A DNA stretch of 8,112 nucleotides from Pseudomonadota bacterium (lineage in GTDB: Bacteria > Pseudomonadota > Alphaproteobacteria > Rhizobiales > Hyphomicrobiaceae). Below the pieces are notes generated by a model. That model saw only the letters and a list, made by a program, of their open reading frames with translations. It was not told the DNA's origin and made no database searches. This document shows positions 1 to 6,586 of the stretch, piece by piece (the stretch's first letter is position 1; the number at the start of each line of letters is the position of its first letter). The stretch spans positions 1-8,112 of the forward strand of contig JAEYYQ010000532.1 in assembly GCA_023428365.1 (NCBI GenBank), given 5' to 3'. The position numbers and the translations under genes are program-made.

Positions 1-224
1 CGTCTGGATACTACAGCTATCTCTGGTCGGAGGTTCTCGATGCCGATGCGTTCGCGGCCTTTGAGGAAACAGGAAACGTGTTCGATCTTGACGTGGCTGC
101 CCGCTTGAAACAGTTCGTCTATGGTGCGGGTGGTCTGCGCAAGGAAGATGAGGCTTACATTGCGTTTCGCGGCAAGCTGCCAAGCGTTGATGGTTTGCTC
201 AAGCAGCGGGGACTCGTTGCATAG
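1..224 (+). CDS. M3-family metallopeptidase (Dcp/oligopeptidase A type), C-terminal end
   Basis: This is the last 73 codons of a gene that starts left of the window. Reading begins at base 3 and ends at TAG 222-224. The visible protein opens SGYYSYLWSEVLDADAF and continues through an F-x-x-F-E motif, a YGAGG segment and a terminal AFRGKLPSVDGLLKQRGL. This is the typical tail of thermolysin-fold M3 oligopeptidases such as peptidyl-dipeptidase Dcp and oligopeptidase A, where the G-Y-Y-S-Y-x-W segment packs against the active site. The HExxH zinc motif lies upstream and is not seen. The family is zinc-dependent, usually acts on short peptides in the cytoplasm or periplasm, and is about 680-710 residues long. 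Whether this one carries a signal peptide cannot be judged. Family assignment is from motif memory; Dcp versus PrlC is left open. Confidence 0.85.
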   Translation, partial: SGYYSYLWSEVLDADAFAAFEETGNVFDLDVAARLKQFVYGAGGLRKEDEAYIAFRGKLPSVDGLLKQRGLVA

Positions 225-300
225 CGGGCGCGAGAAAAACATAAGACGATTTGAATTGACGAACGCGCCGGGTGCTCCCATGTTTATTCTATCCTTGAAG

Positions 301-359
301 AAAGGAGGTCTAGGAAAATGCAACCACCGGGTAGTCTTAGGCCGTCTTGCCTATGCTGA
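301..359 (+). other. Strong Shine-Dalgarno followed by a 13-codon open frame
   Basis: AAAGGAGG at 301-308 is a near-perfect anti-16S match and sits nine bases before ATG 318-320. The frame MQPPGSLRPSCLC ends at TGA 357-359. It could be a short leader peptide, the start of a gene broken by a frameshift, or chance. The other two plus frames around it stop before about 400 and show no recognisable continuation. Confidence 0.2.
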
Positions 360-741
360 CGATCGCAGGATCGGTGAGGCGGCAGACCAGACAATTTGAA
401 GTTTGCGCGATGATTGGCAACTTGATGCCGGAGAAGCGCAGGTAAATCCTGGCTCCTGTATTCTGCGCAACGTGGAATCCGTTCGGGCTGATTTACTAGG
501 TGCGATCCGCCGGCTTGGTCGTCTGGCATAGGCCAGCGATTGACAAGTCGGATGAGGACACCGCACGTGCAGGCTCCGCGTCGGGCGCGCCAATGATCGA
601 AATCCTGATCTGACGGGATGGGCAAGCGAGCGGTTTCAAGACCAAGACCGGCCAGCGTCGGGTGCTCAGTCACCCGAATGCACAACAGCCGGTGCTGCTG
701 ACCGCGGCAAACATCGCCCATAAGACCGCTAAAGATCGGTC

Positions 742-770
742 GAGCCCGACGGAAATTCTCCGTCGGGCTC
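742..770. terminator. 12-bp perfect hairpin, terminator-like
   Basis: GAGCCCGACGGA (742-753) and TCCGTCGGGCTC (759-770) are exact reverse complements around the five-base loop AATTC. The GC-rich stem looks like an intrinsic terminator, but the bases after it on the plus strand (TCCATTTC) make only a weak U tract, and the minus-strand side is no better. It would end a rightward transcript coming through 225-741, or insulate the DUF4846 gene from upstream reading. An RNA structural element is an alternative. Confidence 0.5.
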
Positions 771-885
771 TCCATTTCAGCGGCGACATTTGCGATGGCT
801 ACGCCCCAAGGGGTAAGCTCGTCCGCGTGCCTTTTCCGCGCCTGATACGAATGCGAAACTTCGGTATGGGAGCCGAGGGGCGGAG

Positions 886-1722
886 ATGATGAGGCATGTG
901 CGGGCGATAGTGGTTGCGATGATGCTGGGAGCAACTGCGCAGGCGGCAGTCGCAAACCCATTGCATCCATGGCTCCAAGCACCGCAGGCCAGTCGGACGC
1001 TTCAATCGTCCATCCCGCCGCCTGAAGGGTTTCAGCGGATCACCGCCTCGCCTGGTTCATTCGCCGCGTGGCTCGCGAACTTGCCGATGAAGCCGGATGG
1101 CGCGCCGGTGAAGCTATTCACCGGATCGGACAAGTTCCGGCAGGACGTCCATGTGGCTATTGTTGAAATCGATGTTGGAAAGCGTGATCTGCAGCAGTGT
1201 GCCGATGCCATCATGCGCCTGAGGGCTGAGTGGTTATGGTCGGCGGGCCGGGCGGGTGAGATCGGCTTCAATTATACCGGCGGCGGGCGCGTCTCGTGGG
1301 CGCGGTGGGCCAAGGGCGAGCGGCCGTCAGAAGACGGTAAGCGCTGGTCGACGCGCGGCAAGCCGGATCGCAGCTACGCTAGTTTCCGCCGTTATCTCGA
1401 TCAGGTGTTCTCCTATGCAGGTACATACTCCCTGGAACGGGAACTTAAGCCGATATCACTGGACAGTGTGCAAGTCGGTGACGTGTTCATCAAGGGTGGC
1501 TTTCCCGGCCATGCGGTGCTGGTAGCGGATATGGCCGTGAACCCCGCGACCGGCGAGAAGCGGTTTCTGCTACTGCAAAGCTATATGCCCGCACAGGACA
1601 TTCACGTGCTCAAGAACCCGCGCGATGCCGGGAAAAGTCCATGGTACCCAGCAGCGTTTGAGGGCGATCTCGTCACGCCGGAATGGACGTTCGCGCGCGC
1701 CAGCTTAAGGCGCTGGCCTTAA
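886..1722 (+). CDS. DUF4846 family exported protein
   Basis: This is a 278-residue protein of unknown function. Residues 1-23 form a signal peptide (RHVR, then a hydrophobic run, with likely cleavage after AVA-23), so it probably acts in the periplasm. The mature part carries the DUF4846 pattern: PPPEGFQRI at 45-52, LPMKPDG at 66-72, DLQQCADAIMRLRAE at 101-115, FRRYLDQVFSYAGTYSLE at 167-184, GDVFIKGGFPGHAVLV at 198-213 and QSYMPAQDIHVLKNP at 231-245. The conserved Cys105 and His209 are spaced as a possible thiol-hydrolase pair like that of NlpC/P60-type folds, but this is only a guess. Two adjacent ATGs (886, 889) follow a GGGGCGGAG purine run; the first is used here. It appears to be a single gene, convergent with the aminotransferase. 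The family call is firm, the function is unknown. Confidence 0.85.
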   Translation: MMRHVRAIVVAMMLGATAQAAVANPLHPWLQAPQASRTLQSSIPPPEGFQRITASPGSFAAWLANLPMKPDGAPVKLFTGSDKFRQDVHVAIVEIDVGKRDLQQCADAIMRLRAEWLWSAGRAGEIGFNYTGGGRVSWARWAKGERPSEDGKRWSTRGKPDRSYASFRRYLDQVFSYAGTYSLERELKPISLDSVQVGDVFIKGGFPGHAVLVADMAVNPATGEKRFLLLQSYMPAQDIHVLKNPRDAGKSPWYPAAFEGDLVTPEWTFARASLRRWP

Positions 1723-1724
1723 GC
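1703..1724. terminator. Hairpin shared by two convergent stop codons
   Basis: GCTTAAGGC (1703-1711) and GCCTTAAGC (1716-1724) are perfect reverse complements around GCTG. GCGCGC runs on both sides (ending at 1700 and starting at 1725) can extend the stem past a two-base CA bulge. The plus stop TAA (1720-1722) and the minus stop TAA (1719-1721 complemented) both lie in the right arm. It may act as a bidirectional transcript end, although neither side has a T tract. Confidence 0.45.
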
Positions 1725-2837
1725 GCGCGCTGCACGCAGGGCTTCCGGTAGCGCTTCAGCGAAGATTGCAAGATCCGTATCGAGGCCGGCACTGACCCGA
1801 ATGCAGCGATCGAGCGGAGCGACACCGGGCATCCGCACGAAAACGTCTCGGGCGATCAGTTCCTCCAGCACACGCTTGGCGAATGCGCCGTCGCCGCCGC
1901 AGTCGATCGCAACGAAATTTGTCGCAGAGGGCAGCGGTTCAAGTCCGTTGGCTCGGCTGATTGCGCCGATGCGACCGCGTGCTTCCGAGATCTTGCTGAT
2001 GACCTGGCTCAGATAGTCCTGATCGGCCAATGCCGCGAGCGCCCCAACGTGCGCCATGCGGTTGACGCCGAAATGATTGCGGATCTTGTCGAACGACCGG
2101 ATCAGGTTCGCCTCGCCAATCGCGTAGCCGACGCGCAGCCCAGCCAAACCGTAGGCCTTGGAGAACGTACGCAACCGCAGCACTTGCGGGTTCGAAACGT
2201 CGATCGGCGGCACGGCATCGGTGGGTGCCGTATCGGAATAGGCTTCATCCAGCAGTAGCACCGTGCCGCCCGGGAGCGACTCGATCAGGCGCTGCACATC
2301 GACGTTCCCCCACCAGGAGCCCATCGGGTTATCGGGATTGGCGAAATAGACAAGCTTGGCGTCTTCGCGGCGCGCAGTCTCGGCCAACGCTTGTGGATCT
2401 TCACGGTCGCTGACGTAGGGGACGCGCACCAGCCGCCCGCCGAATCCGGCGACGTGGAAATTGAACGTGGGGTATGCGCCGAGCGACGTGACAATGGCAT
2501 CGCCCGGCTCGACCATCAGCCGCACGGCATAGCCGAGCAGGGCGTCGATGCCCTCTCCAACCACGATGTTTTCTGGTGCAACGCCGTGATGACGGGCAAT
2601 GGCGTGTTTCAGGTCATAGTTTTCTGGATCGGCGTACATCCAGCAATCCATCGCGGCGCGCTGCATGGCGGCAATCGCCCGGGGCGACGGGCCGAATACG
2701 CTTTCGTTCGCGCCGATGCGAGCCCGAAAGCTGCGCCCACGCGTGCGCTCCTGGGCCTCGGGACCAACGAACGGCACAGTCGCGGGCAGGCTTTCTGCGA
2801 GCGGCGTAAATCTCGGGGCGCGGGGGGCAGAGGCCAC
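1719..2837 (-). CDS. PLP-dependent aminotransferase, class I/II, HisC-like
   Basis: This is a 372-residue fold-type I aminotransferase. Landmarks are IGANESVFGPSP (41-52), a glycine-rich cofactor-site segment VVGEGIDALL (92-101), NPDNPMG (167-173; the usual motif is NPxNPTG), the PLP-ring Asp197 in LLLDEAY, the Schiff-base Lys227 in TFSKAYG, phosphate-binding Arg235 in LRVGYAIG, and the substrate-carboxylate Arg region RVSAG (347-351). Overall it resembles histidinol-phosphate aminotransferases of alphaproteobacteria, which transfer an amino group between glutamate and a keto or imidazole-acetol substrate. No his gene is nearby, so the true substrate (histidinol phosphate, aromatic or other) is open. 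The start is GTG at 2835-2837, with GGAG about ten bases upstream. It follows the DUF1489 gene by 20 bases in a likely operon, and its stop overlaps the DUF4846 stop. Confidence 0.9.
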   Translation of the reverse strand: MASAPRAPRFTPLAESLPATVPFVGPEAQERTRGRSFRARIGANESVFGPSPRAIAAMQRAAMDCWMYADPENYDLKHAIARHHGVAPENIVVGEGIDALLGYAVRLMVEPGDAIVTSLGAYPTFNFHVAGFGGRLVRVPYVSDREDPQALAETARREDAKLVYFANPDNPMGSWWGNVDVQRLIESLPGGTVLLLDEAYSDTAPTDAVPPIDVSNPQVLRLRTFSKAYGLAGLRVGYAIGEANLIRSFDKIRNHFGVNRMAHVGALAALADQDYLSQVISKISEARGRIGAISRANGLEPLPSATNFVAIDCGGDGAFAKRVLEELIARDVFVRMPGVAPLDRCIRVSAGLDTDLAIFAEALPEALRAARA

Positions 2838-2857
2838 GTGCGGTTACTCCAGGAACG

Positions 2858-3298
2858 TCAGATCAACCCGAGGTCTGTGAGGTCTTTGCGCATCTTCGGG
2901 GGCAATTGAGCCAGCCCTTTCGCCGCGCGCGCATCGAGATCTGCGGGTGCGTCATCGGCTTCGAGATAGCGCCAGCCTTGGAAAGCCCGGCGGGGCGCCG
3001 GTGCGGTCGGCAGCAGCGGCTCGTCAAGGTAGACGAGACAGCATGGCGTTCCATCCTGCTTGTTGCCTTCGCCGAAGCCGGTGATGCGTTGGCGCACCTG
3101 GATGACGCCCTTGATGACCCAGTAGAGCGACCCGCCTTCCAGCAGTTCCGCTTGACGCTTAGGAACCATCCGCGTCGCGTGGAACAGGCGCGGGGTCTCG
3201 CCGGCTTTGCGCTGGGCAGCAAGGCGGCCCTTCTGCCACTCAGCGAGGTCCTCAATGCTGTCGGTACCGACGCACAGTTTGATCATGTGCAGTGTCAT
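2858..3298 (-). CDS. DUF1489 family protein
   Basis: This is a 146-residue cytoplasmic protein of unknown function in a small family I know mainly from Alphaproteobacteria. Diagnostic segments are LHMIKLCVGTDSIEDLAEWQ at 3-22, ATRMVPKRQAELLEGGSLYW at 41-60 followed by VIKG, a VRQRI segment, RRAFQGWRYLEADDAPADLD at 103-122 and LPPKMRKDLTDLGLI at the end. Length matches the family (about 140-145). The open frame extends 68 codons further upstream, but family members begin at M-x-L-H-x-[IV]-K-L-C-V-G, so ATG 3296-3298 is the start; the extension has no family similarity. The Shine-Dalgarno is weak (GGGCTGCTG next to ATG). It is the first gene of a pair with the aminotransferase. No signal peptide or membrane segment is visible. 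Function is unknown. Confidence 0.88.
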   Translation of the reverse strand: MTLHMIKLCVGTDSIEDLAEWQKGRLAAQRKAGETPRLFHATRMVPKRQAELLEGGSLYWVIKGVIQVRQRITGFGEGNKQDGTPCCLVYLDEPLLPTAPAPRRAFQGWRYLEADDAPADLDARAAKGLAQLPPKMRKDLTDLGLI

Positions 3299-3323
3299 CA
3301 GCAGCCCATCGTCAGTTGCACAT

Positions 3324-3339
3324 GGTCGATGGATCGACC
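3324..3339. repeat. Perfect inverted repeat upstream of the DUF1489 gene
   Basis: GGTCGA (3324-3329) and TCGACC (3334-3339) flank TGGA, 26 bases before the DUF1489 start. It could be an operator or a leader hairpin for the minus-strand operon, or chance. No related copy was seen elsewhere in the window. Confidence 0.25.
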
Positions 3340-3420
3340 GCATCTCGCTGTCTACACCGCTCGTCCGGTCAAGGCGAGCCATCCGACGAAGTGATACACC
3401 GTCGCAGCTCGGCTCAACAC

Positions 3421-3453
3421 TTGCGGGTTCATATTCAAATTTGCGAATATAAG
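3421..3453 (+). promoter_or_regulatory. Promoter with SqrR/BigR-type operator before the YeeE-like gene
   Basis: ATATTC (3431-3436) and GAATAT (3445-3450) form a perfect palindrome with an eight-base spacer, giving the core ATTC-N8-GAAT. From family knowledge this is the site pattern of SqrR in Rhodobacter capsulatus, an ArsR-fold repressor that releases DNA on persulfidation; BigR-type regulators use related AT-rich palindromes. A possible -35 TTGCGG (3421-3426) and -10 GAATAT (3445-3450, 18-base spacing) or TATAAG (3448-3453) would place the operator across the promoter, as expected for repression. The palindrome is seen directly; the regulator and the promoter are inferred. No ArsR-type gene lies in the window. 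Confidence 0.55.
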
Positions 3454-3477
3454 GAGTTTGCAAGCTGACGACGCCGT

Positions 3478-3486
3478 GGAGAAGGA
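3478..3486 (+). promoter_or_regulatory. Ribosome-binding site deciding the YeeE-like start
   Basis: GGAGAAGGA ends six bases before ATG 3493. The in-frame TTG at 3487 directly abuts the site and leaves no spacing, so ATG 3493 is preferred. Confidence 0.7.
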
Positions 3487-3492
3487 TTGCCG

Positions 3493-4596
3493 ATGACGGC
3501 ATTGCGCGAGGTGCTCGCCGATAATGGGCCTATGGCTCTGACGCTCGGTGGCCTTCTAATCGGGTTTGTGTTCGGAGTGATCGTCTACAGGACGAACTTC
3601 TGCACGATGGGTGCGATCTCAGACATTGTCTCGTTCGGAGATGCGCGTCGGTTCCGCGCCTGGATGCTGGCGGCTGTGACTGCAATCCTGGGTACGCAGC
3701 TTCTCGATTATGCAGGCGTGGTCGAACTTTCGCGGTCGATGTATCTCGGAGCCAGCGTAAACTGGGCAGGCTCGTTGCTCGGCGGACTGATGTTCGGATA
3801 CGGCATGGTATTTGCCGGTGGTTGCGCCAGTCGCAACCTTGTCCGAGTCGGCGGCGGAGACTTGCGATCGCTGCTGGCGCTCGTCGTTCTGGGTGTCTTC
3901 GCTTACATGACGATGGGTGGAATCTTCGGCCCAGCACGCGTCTGGCTGGAGCAATCGACAGCGCTGGACCTTACGGATTTTCAGGCCGCCAGCCAGGGTG
4001 TGGATGAGGTGGTGCGCGCTCACTTTAATATCGACCGTAACGTCGCCGTGCTGGCGGCGCTCGCTGCGATTGTTCTGCCGGCGCTACTTTACTGTTTCTC
4101 CAGCAGCGCGTTCCGAGCGTCCCGGGTCCACACGCTCTCAGGTATCGGCGTGGGTCTCTGCGTTGTGGCGGGATGGGCGCTCACCGGACTGACCTTTGAC
4201 GAGATGTCGGACCGGCCGGTCGCGCCGATTTCGCTCACTTATGTGCGGCCGACGGGTGACTCTCTGGAATGGTTGCAGCGGTACACGGCGCTCGGATGGC
4301 CCGGCTTTGGCGTGGCGACTGTCTTCGGGGCTGTGATCGGAGCCTTCGTCACAGCTCTGCGCATGGGACGCTTCAAGGTGACGTCATTTTCCGACAAGAA
4401 GGATACGGTCCGTGTCCTCGGCGGGGCGGCGCTGATGGGGATTGGTGGCGTGCTGGGCCTGGGCTGCACCATCGGGCAGGGCGTTACGGGACTGTCGACG
4501 CTGGCCATCGGGTCGTTTCTGACCTTCTCGGCCATCGTCGTTGGCGGGGTCATCGGGATCAAGGTCTTCGAGCGTATCCTGATGGCAGAAGCCTAG
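3493..4596 (+). CDS. YeeE/YedE family sulfur-compound transporter (TsuA-like)
   Basis: This is a 367-residue inner-membrane protein with about nine to ten hydrophobic segments, some as short broken helices. The family includes the thiosulfate uptake protein TsuA (YeeE) and the related PmpA/PmpB proteins; transport is thought to pass thiosulfate along conserved cysteines. Three such Cys motifs are present: YRTNFCTMGA (Cys37), FAGGCASRNLVR (Cys111, followed by the typical VGGGDLRSL) and LGLGCTIGQGVTG (Cys325). The two G-x-x-x-G-rich Cys motifs in the halves reflect the internal repeat. Length is full for the single-chain type. It is a lone rightward gene behind a putative persulfide-responsive operator, ending seven bases from the convergent heme-DUF4384 gene. 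Imported substrate (thiosulfate, sulfane sulfur or other) is inferred from context. Confidence 0.9.
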   Translation: MTALREVLADNGPMALTLGGLLIGFVFGVIVYRTNFCTMGAISDIVSFGDARRFRAWMLAAVTAILGTQLLDYAGVVELSRSMYLGASVNWAGSLLGGLMFGYGMVFAGGCASRNLVRVGGGDLRSLLALVVLGVFAYMTMGGIFGPARVWLEQSTALDLTDFQAASQGVDEVVRAHFNIDRNVAVLAALAAIVLPALLYCFSSSAFRASRVHTLSGIGVGLCVVAGWALTGLTFDEMSDRPVAPISLTYVRPTGDSLEWLQRYTALGWPGFGVATVFGAVIGAFVTALRMGRFKVTSFSDKKDTVRVLGGAALMGIGGVLGLGCTIGQGVTGLSTLAIGSFLTFSAIVVGGVIGIKVFERILMAEA

Positions 4597-4603
4597 GATG
4601 CGA

Positions 4604-6211
4604 TCACTTCACCTCGAAGGTGATTGCCGTACGCACATGAGCGTCGGGCTTGGGGCGCTCGGTTTTGGCCGAAGCCGGAGCAGGATCGCGCCGCGCCGCG
4701 CGGCGGCTTTGTCTACGCCTCCGGTCGGCCTGCTGGCGAGAGGATGATGCAGCCGTCTGGTTCCATGTCTTGGACAGGAAGGTCCGCCAGTCTCCGAGCA
4801 GAGTGAAACGCTGGCGATCAAAGTCCTGCTGAATGTTATCAGCGATTTTCGCATCAACGGTGCATACGCCGACCACTGTTTCCATACCGGGCTTATCGAG
4901 GCGAAACTGATAAGGGGCCTCCGAACCCGGCAAACTCGGAATGGAGCCCGCTGTGATCCGGTTGTCGGTGGCCATCTCGTTTGGGAACAGCACCGTGGCT
5001 TGGCCATTCGCATCCAGGCCGATAAGTGTCAGATGGCAGTCGGTGCTGGTGAACGCGCTCAACGTCAACAAGTCTCCCACCTGATAGCTGGTTTTGTCCG
5101 ACCAGATCGCAAATTCGAATGGTGCCGATGGCTCAGGCGCATCGCTCGCTGCGGATGCCGAAGTCTCCACCGAACCGATCAGGCTGTTGCGCAACTGCAG
5201 AAAGTCCGGTCTGGGGAGCAGCCCTTGAAGTAGTCGCCGCGCCGCGATCCGATCGCGGCCGGAAACAGCGTTGAGTTGCTGTATGAGATCCTGCTGCGAG
5301 ACGGACATTTCGGTTGCCGCAGTGCTCAGATCCAGGTCGCGCTCCCACGCCCGCGCGAGCGGTGCGAGTTGGATGATCGTGTCCGTGCTCGGTGGAGAGC
5401 TGAAAGGCATCAGCCCGCGTAGGATGATATGCGCGAGCCAGTCAGCGCGGATACCAGGGACAGTCGAGTAAGTCAGGCTCGATGCCAGCTTGGTCGAGAT
5501 CGATGCTGGGAGTGTCTGGTCAGGGTATGGGGCGACCAGCTGTTCCCACTCGTCCGCGGTCATCCCGATAGTATGCAGCGAGATGCGGAACAGCGAGTCA
5601 CCAGCAACGCTAGGTTCGATCTTCGTCTCGTAAGCAGATCGAGCGAGATGTTGAACAATCAGCTTGGCCGTCTGGAGCTGGTCCGCTGCAGAGCCTGGAG
5701 CATGGCACGGCAGCACGATGAAGCGGGCGTCTTGCTGTTCGGTGGGCGTCAGGCGCGTCAGGTTGGTGTTGATCGAAGCTTCTGCCGATCCGCATGGTTG
5801 TGCCCCTGAGGTGGGAGGCAAGCCATTGATCCAGTCACGGATCGCCTGGACATCATCGTCCGACAGGCCTGCCTTGGATTCCGATCCAGCACCCGAGGTC
5901 GGAGGCATAGCTCGGCGCAGCATCACTGTGTAGAGTGGAGAAGCATCAGCAACTCCTGGGCGAACGAGCGATGGGTCGCTGGCCAGGTCATCCAGATCGA
6001 GAATGTTGAGAAACAGGCTCTCGGGCTTTGTACCTTCCAGGCGGCTTGCCTGATGGCACCGCGCGCATGAGGTATCGAGGACCCTCGCTGCAGTCGCCTT
6101 CAACGATTCCGGTTCGGCTGCCTGCAGAAGACTGCCGTTCGATAGCGCTGCAAGTGTTCCGAAGCAAAAGGCGGAGGCCACACGGGACCACCGCCGGAGA
6201 GTAGATTTCAC
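4604..6211 (-). CDS. Exported heme c - DUF4384 fusion protein in the soxYZ operon
   Basis: This 535-residue protein has a signal peptide (1-32, cleavage near QAA-EPE), so it should be periplasmic. Residues 41-132 form a small c-type heme domain: CARCH (Cys49, Cys52, His53) with Met102 in RRAMPP as a candidate second iron ligand and a closing helix VQAIRDWING. Residues about 155-300 (DARFIVLPCHAP, SLFRISLHTIGMTADEWEQL, VPGIRADWLAHIILRG) recall a region I associate with periplasmic cytochrome-like proteins, but I cannot name it. Residues about 366-453 match DUF4384 (IWSDKTSYQVGDLLTLSAF, GLDANGQATVLFPNE, then a PYQFRLDKPGMETVVGVC strand pair). An Arg-rich stretch (493-508) lies before the end. 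The start is GTG 6209-6211 with GGAG upstream. It follows soxZ by 22 bases, so is co-transcribed with soxYZ. A redox or scaffold partner role for SoxYZ is inferred. Confidence 0.82.
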   Translation of the reverse strand: MKSTLRRWSRVASAFCFGTLAALSNGSLLQAAEPESLKATAARVLDTSCARCHQASRLEGTKPESLFLNILDLDDLASDPSLVRPGVADASPLYTVMLRRAMPPTSGAGSESKAGLSDDDVQAIRDWINGLPPTSGAQPCGSAEASINTNLTRLTPTEQQDARFIVLPCHAPGSAADQLQTAKLIVQHLARSAYETKIEPSVAGDSLFRISLHTIGMTADEWEQLVAPYPDQTLPASISTKLASSLTYSTVPGIRADWLAHIILRGLMPFSSPPSTDTIIQLAPLARAWERDLDLSTAATEMSVSQQDLIQQLNAVSGRDRIAARRLLQGLLPRPDFLQLRNSLIGSVETSASAASDAPEPSAPFEFAIWSDKTSYQVGDLLTLSAFTSTDCHLTLIGLDANGQATVLFPNEMATDNRITAGSIPSLPGSEAPYQFRLDKPGMETVVGVCTVDAKIADNIQQDFDRQRFTLLGDWRTFLSKTWNQTAASSSRQQADRRRRQSRRAARRDPAPASAKTERPKPDAHVRTAITFEVK

Positions 6212-6233
6212 GACAACCGGTACTCCGGGTGCG

Positions 6234-6557
6234 TTACGCGACGTTCAACTTCACGGTTTCCGTCACCTTCGCACCGGCGTCATCGAGCCAGCTCAACTCG
6301 AGTTCGCCGGGCCCGGGCACCTTCATGAAGAAGGCGAGGTACGGGTTGGCGGAAATGCCAGGCTGCAGATCGGCCTTGAACACTTCCGTGCCGTTGAAAC
6401 TGGCTGTCACGGTATTGATGATGTTGCGCGGGATCGGCTTGCCCTCGCGGTCCTTGCGCTGACCCGTCTCCATGATGTGCGAAACGAGCGTTTTCACCTC
6501 GATCACGTCTCCCACCTTGGCGGTGTCGGGAATTTTGATGCGCGGCTTCATCGACAT
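6234..6557 (-). CDS. soxZ: SoxZ, thiosulfate oxidation carrier subunit
   Basis: This is a 107-residue, full-length SoxZ. It forms the SoxYZ heterodimer, the periplasmic carrier on which sulfur intermediates are processed in the Sox pathway. Family signatures are PRIKIPDTAKVGDVIEVKTL (5-24), SHIMETGQRKD with the conserved G-x-R, IPRNIINTVTASFNG, FKADLQPGISANPYLAFFMK and the closing beta strands GELELSWLDDAGAKV. It is an immunoglobulin-like beta sandwich without its own signal peptide; in known systems it is exported by riding with SoxY through the Tat pathway. ATG 6555-6557 is preceded by GGAAGGA with eight-base spacing. It lies 29 bases after soxY and 22 before the heme-DUF4384 gene, so the three are one operon. 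Confidence 0.97.
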   Translation of the reverse strand: MSMKPRIKIPDTAKVGDVIEVKTLVSHIMETGQRKDREGKPIPRNIINTVTASFNGTEVFKADLQPGISANPYLAFFMKVPGPGELELSWLDDAGAKVTETVKLNVA

Positions 6558-6586
6558 GTATGTGTTCCTTCCCTGAGGGGCGCCGG

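Larger units (their letters stand above)
225..885. other. 661-base stretch without a convincing gene
   Basis: No reading frame here resembles a protein family I know. A 232-codon minus-strand frame (284-982) runs through it, but it would overlap the start of the DUF4846 gene by 97 bases, has low-complexity Arg/Pro/Ser-rich composition and shows no domain motif. Plus-strand frames are broken by stops. I saw no tRNA T-loop with a matching stem, and no RNase P RNA, tmRNA or SRP RNA signature. What it does hold is a strong ribosome-binding sequence before a 13-codon frame (301-359), small inverted repeats (CGATC-GCAG-GATCG at 360-373, CTGGC-ATAG-GCCAG at 523-536) and a 12-bp hairpin at 742-770. 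It could be an untranslated region, a small RNA locus or a decayed gene. Confidence 0.5.

Noticed and set aside
662..889. 75-codon plus-strand open frame just before the DUF4846 gene
   Set aside because: It spans the terminator-like hairpin, has no family resemblance and overlaps the DUF4846 ribosome-binding site and start.
284..982. 232-codon minus-strand open frame
   Set aside because: It overlaps the well-supported DUF4846 start, runs through the 742-770 hairpin, has Arg/Pro/Ser-rich shadow-like composition and no recognisable domain or ribosome-binding site.
2391..2909. 172-codon plus-strand frame opposite the aminotransferase and DUF1489 genes
   Set aside because: It lies antisense to two confident genes and shows only shadow composition with no domain.
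3487..3492. TTG start two codons earlier for the YeeE-like gene
   Set aside because: It directly abuts the GGAGAAGGA ribosome-binding site, leaving no spacing; ATG 3493 has proper spacing.
3299..3502. 68-codon upstream extension of the DUF1489 frame
   Set aside because: Family members begin at the M-x-L-H motif. The extension would run across the promoter, palindrome and start of the divergent YeeE-like gene.
4239..4562. 107-codon minus-strand frame opposite the YeeE-like gene
   Set aside because: It is antisense to conserved membrane segments and the Cys325 motif, with Pro/Thr-rich shadow composition.
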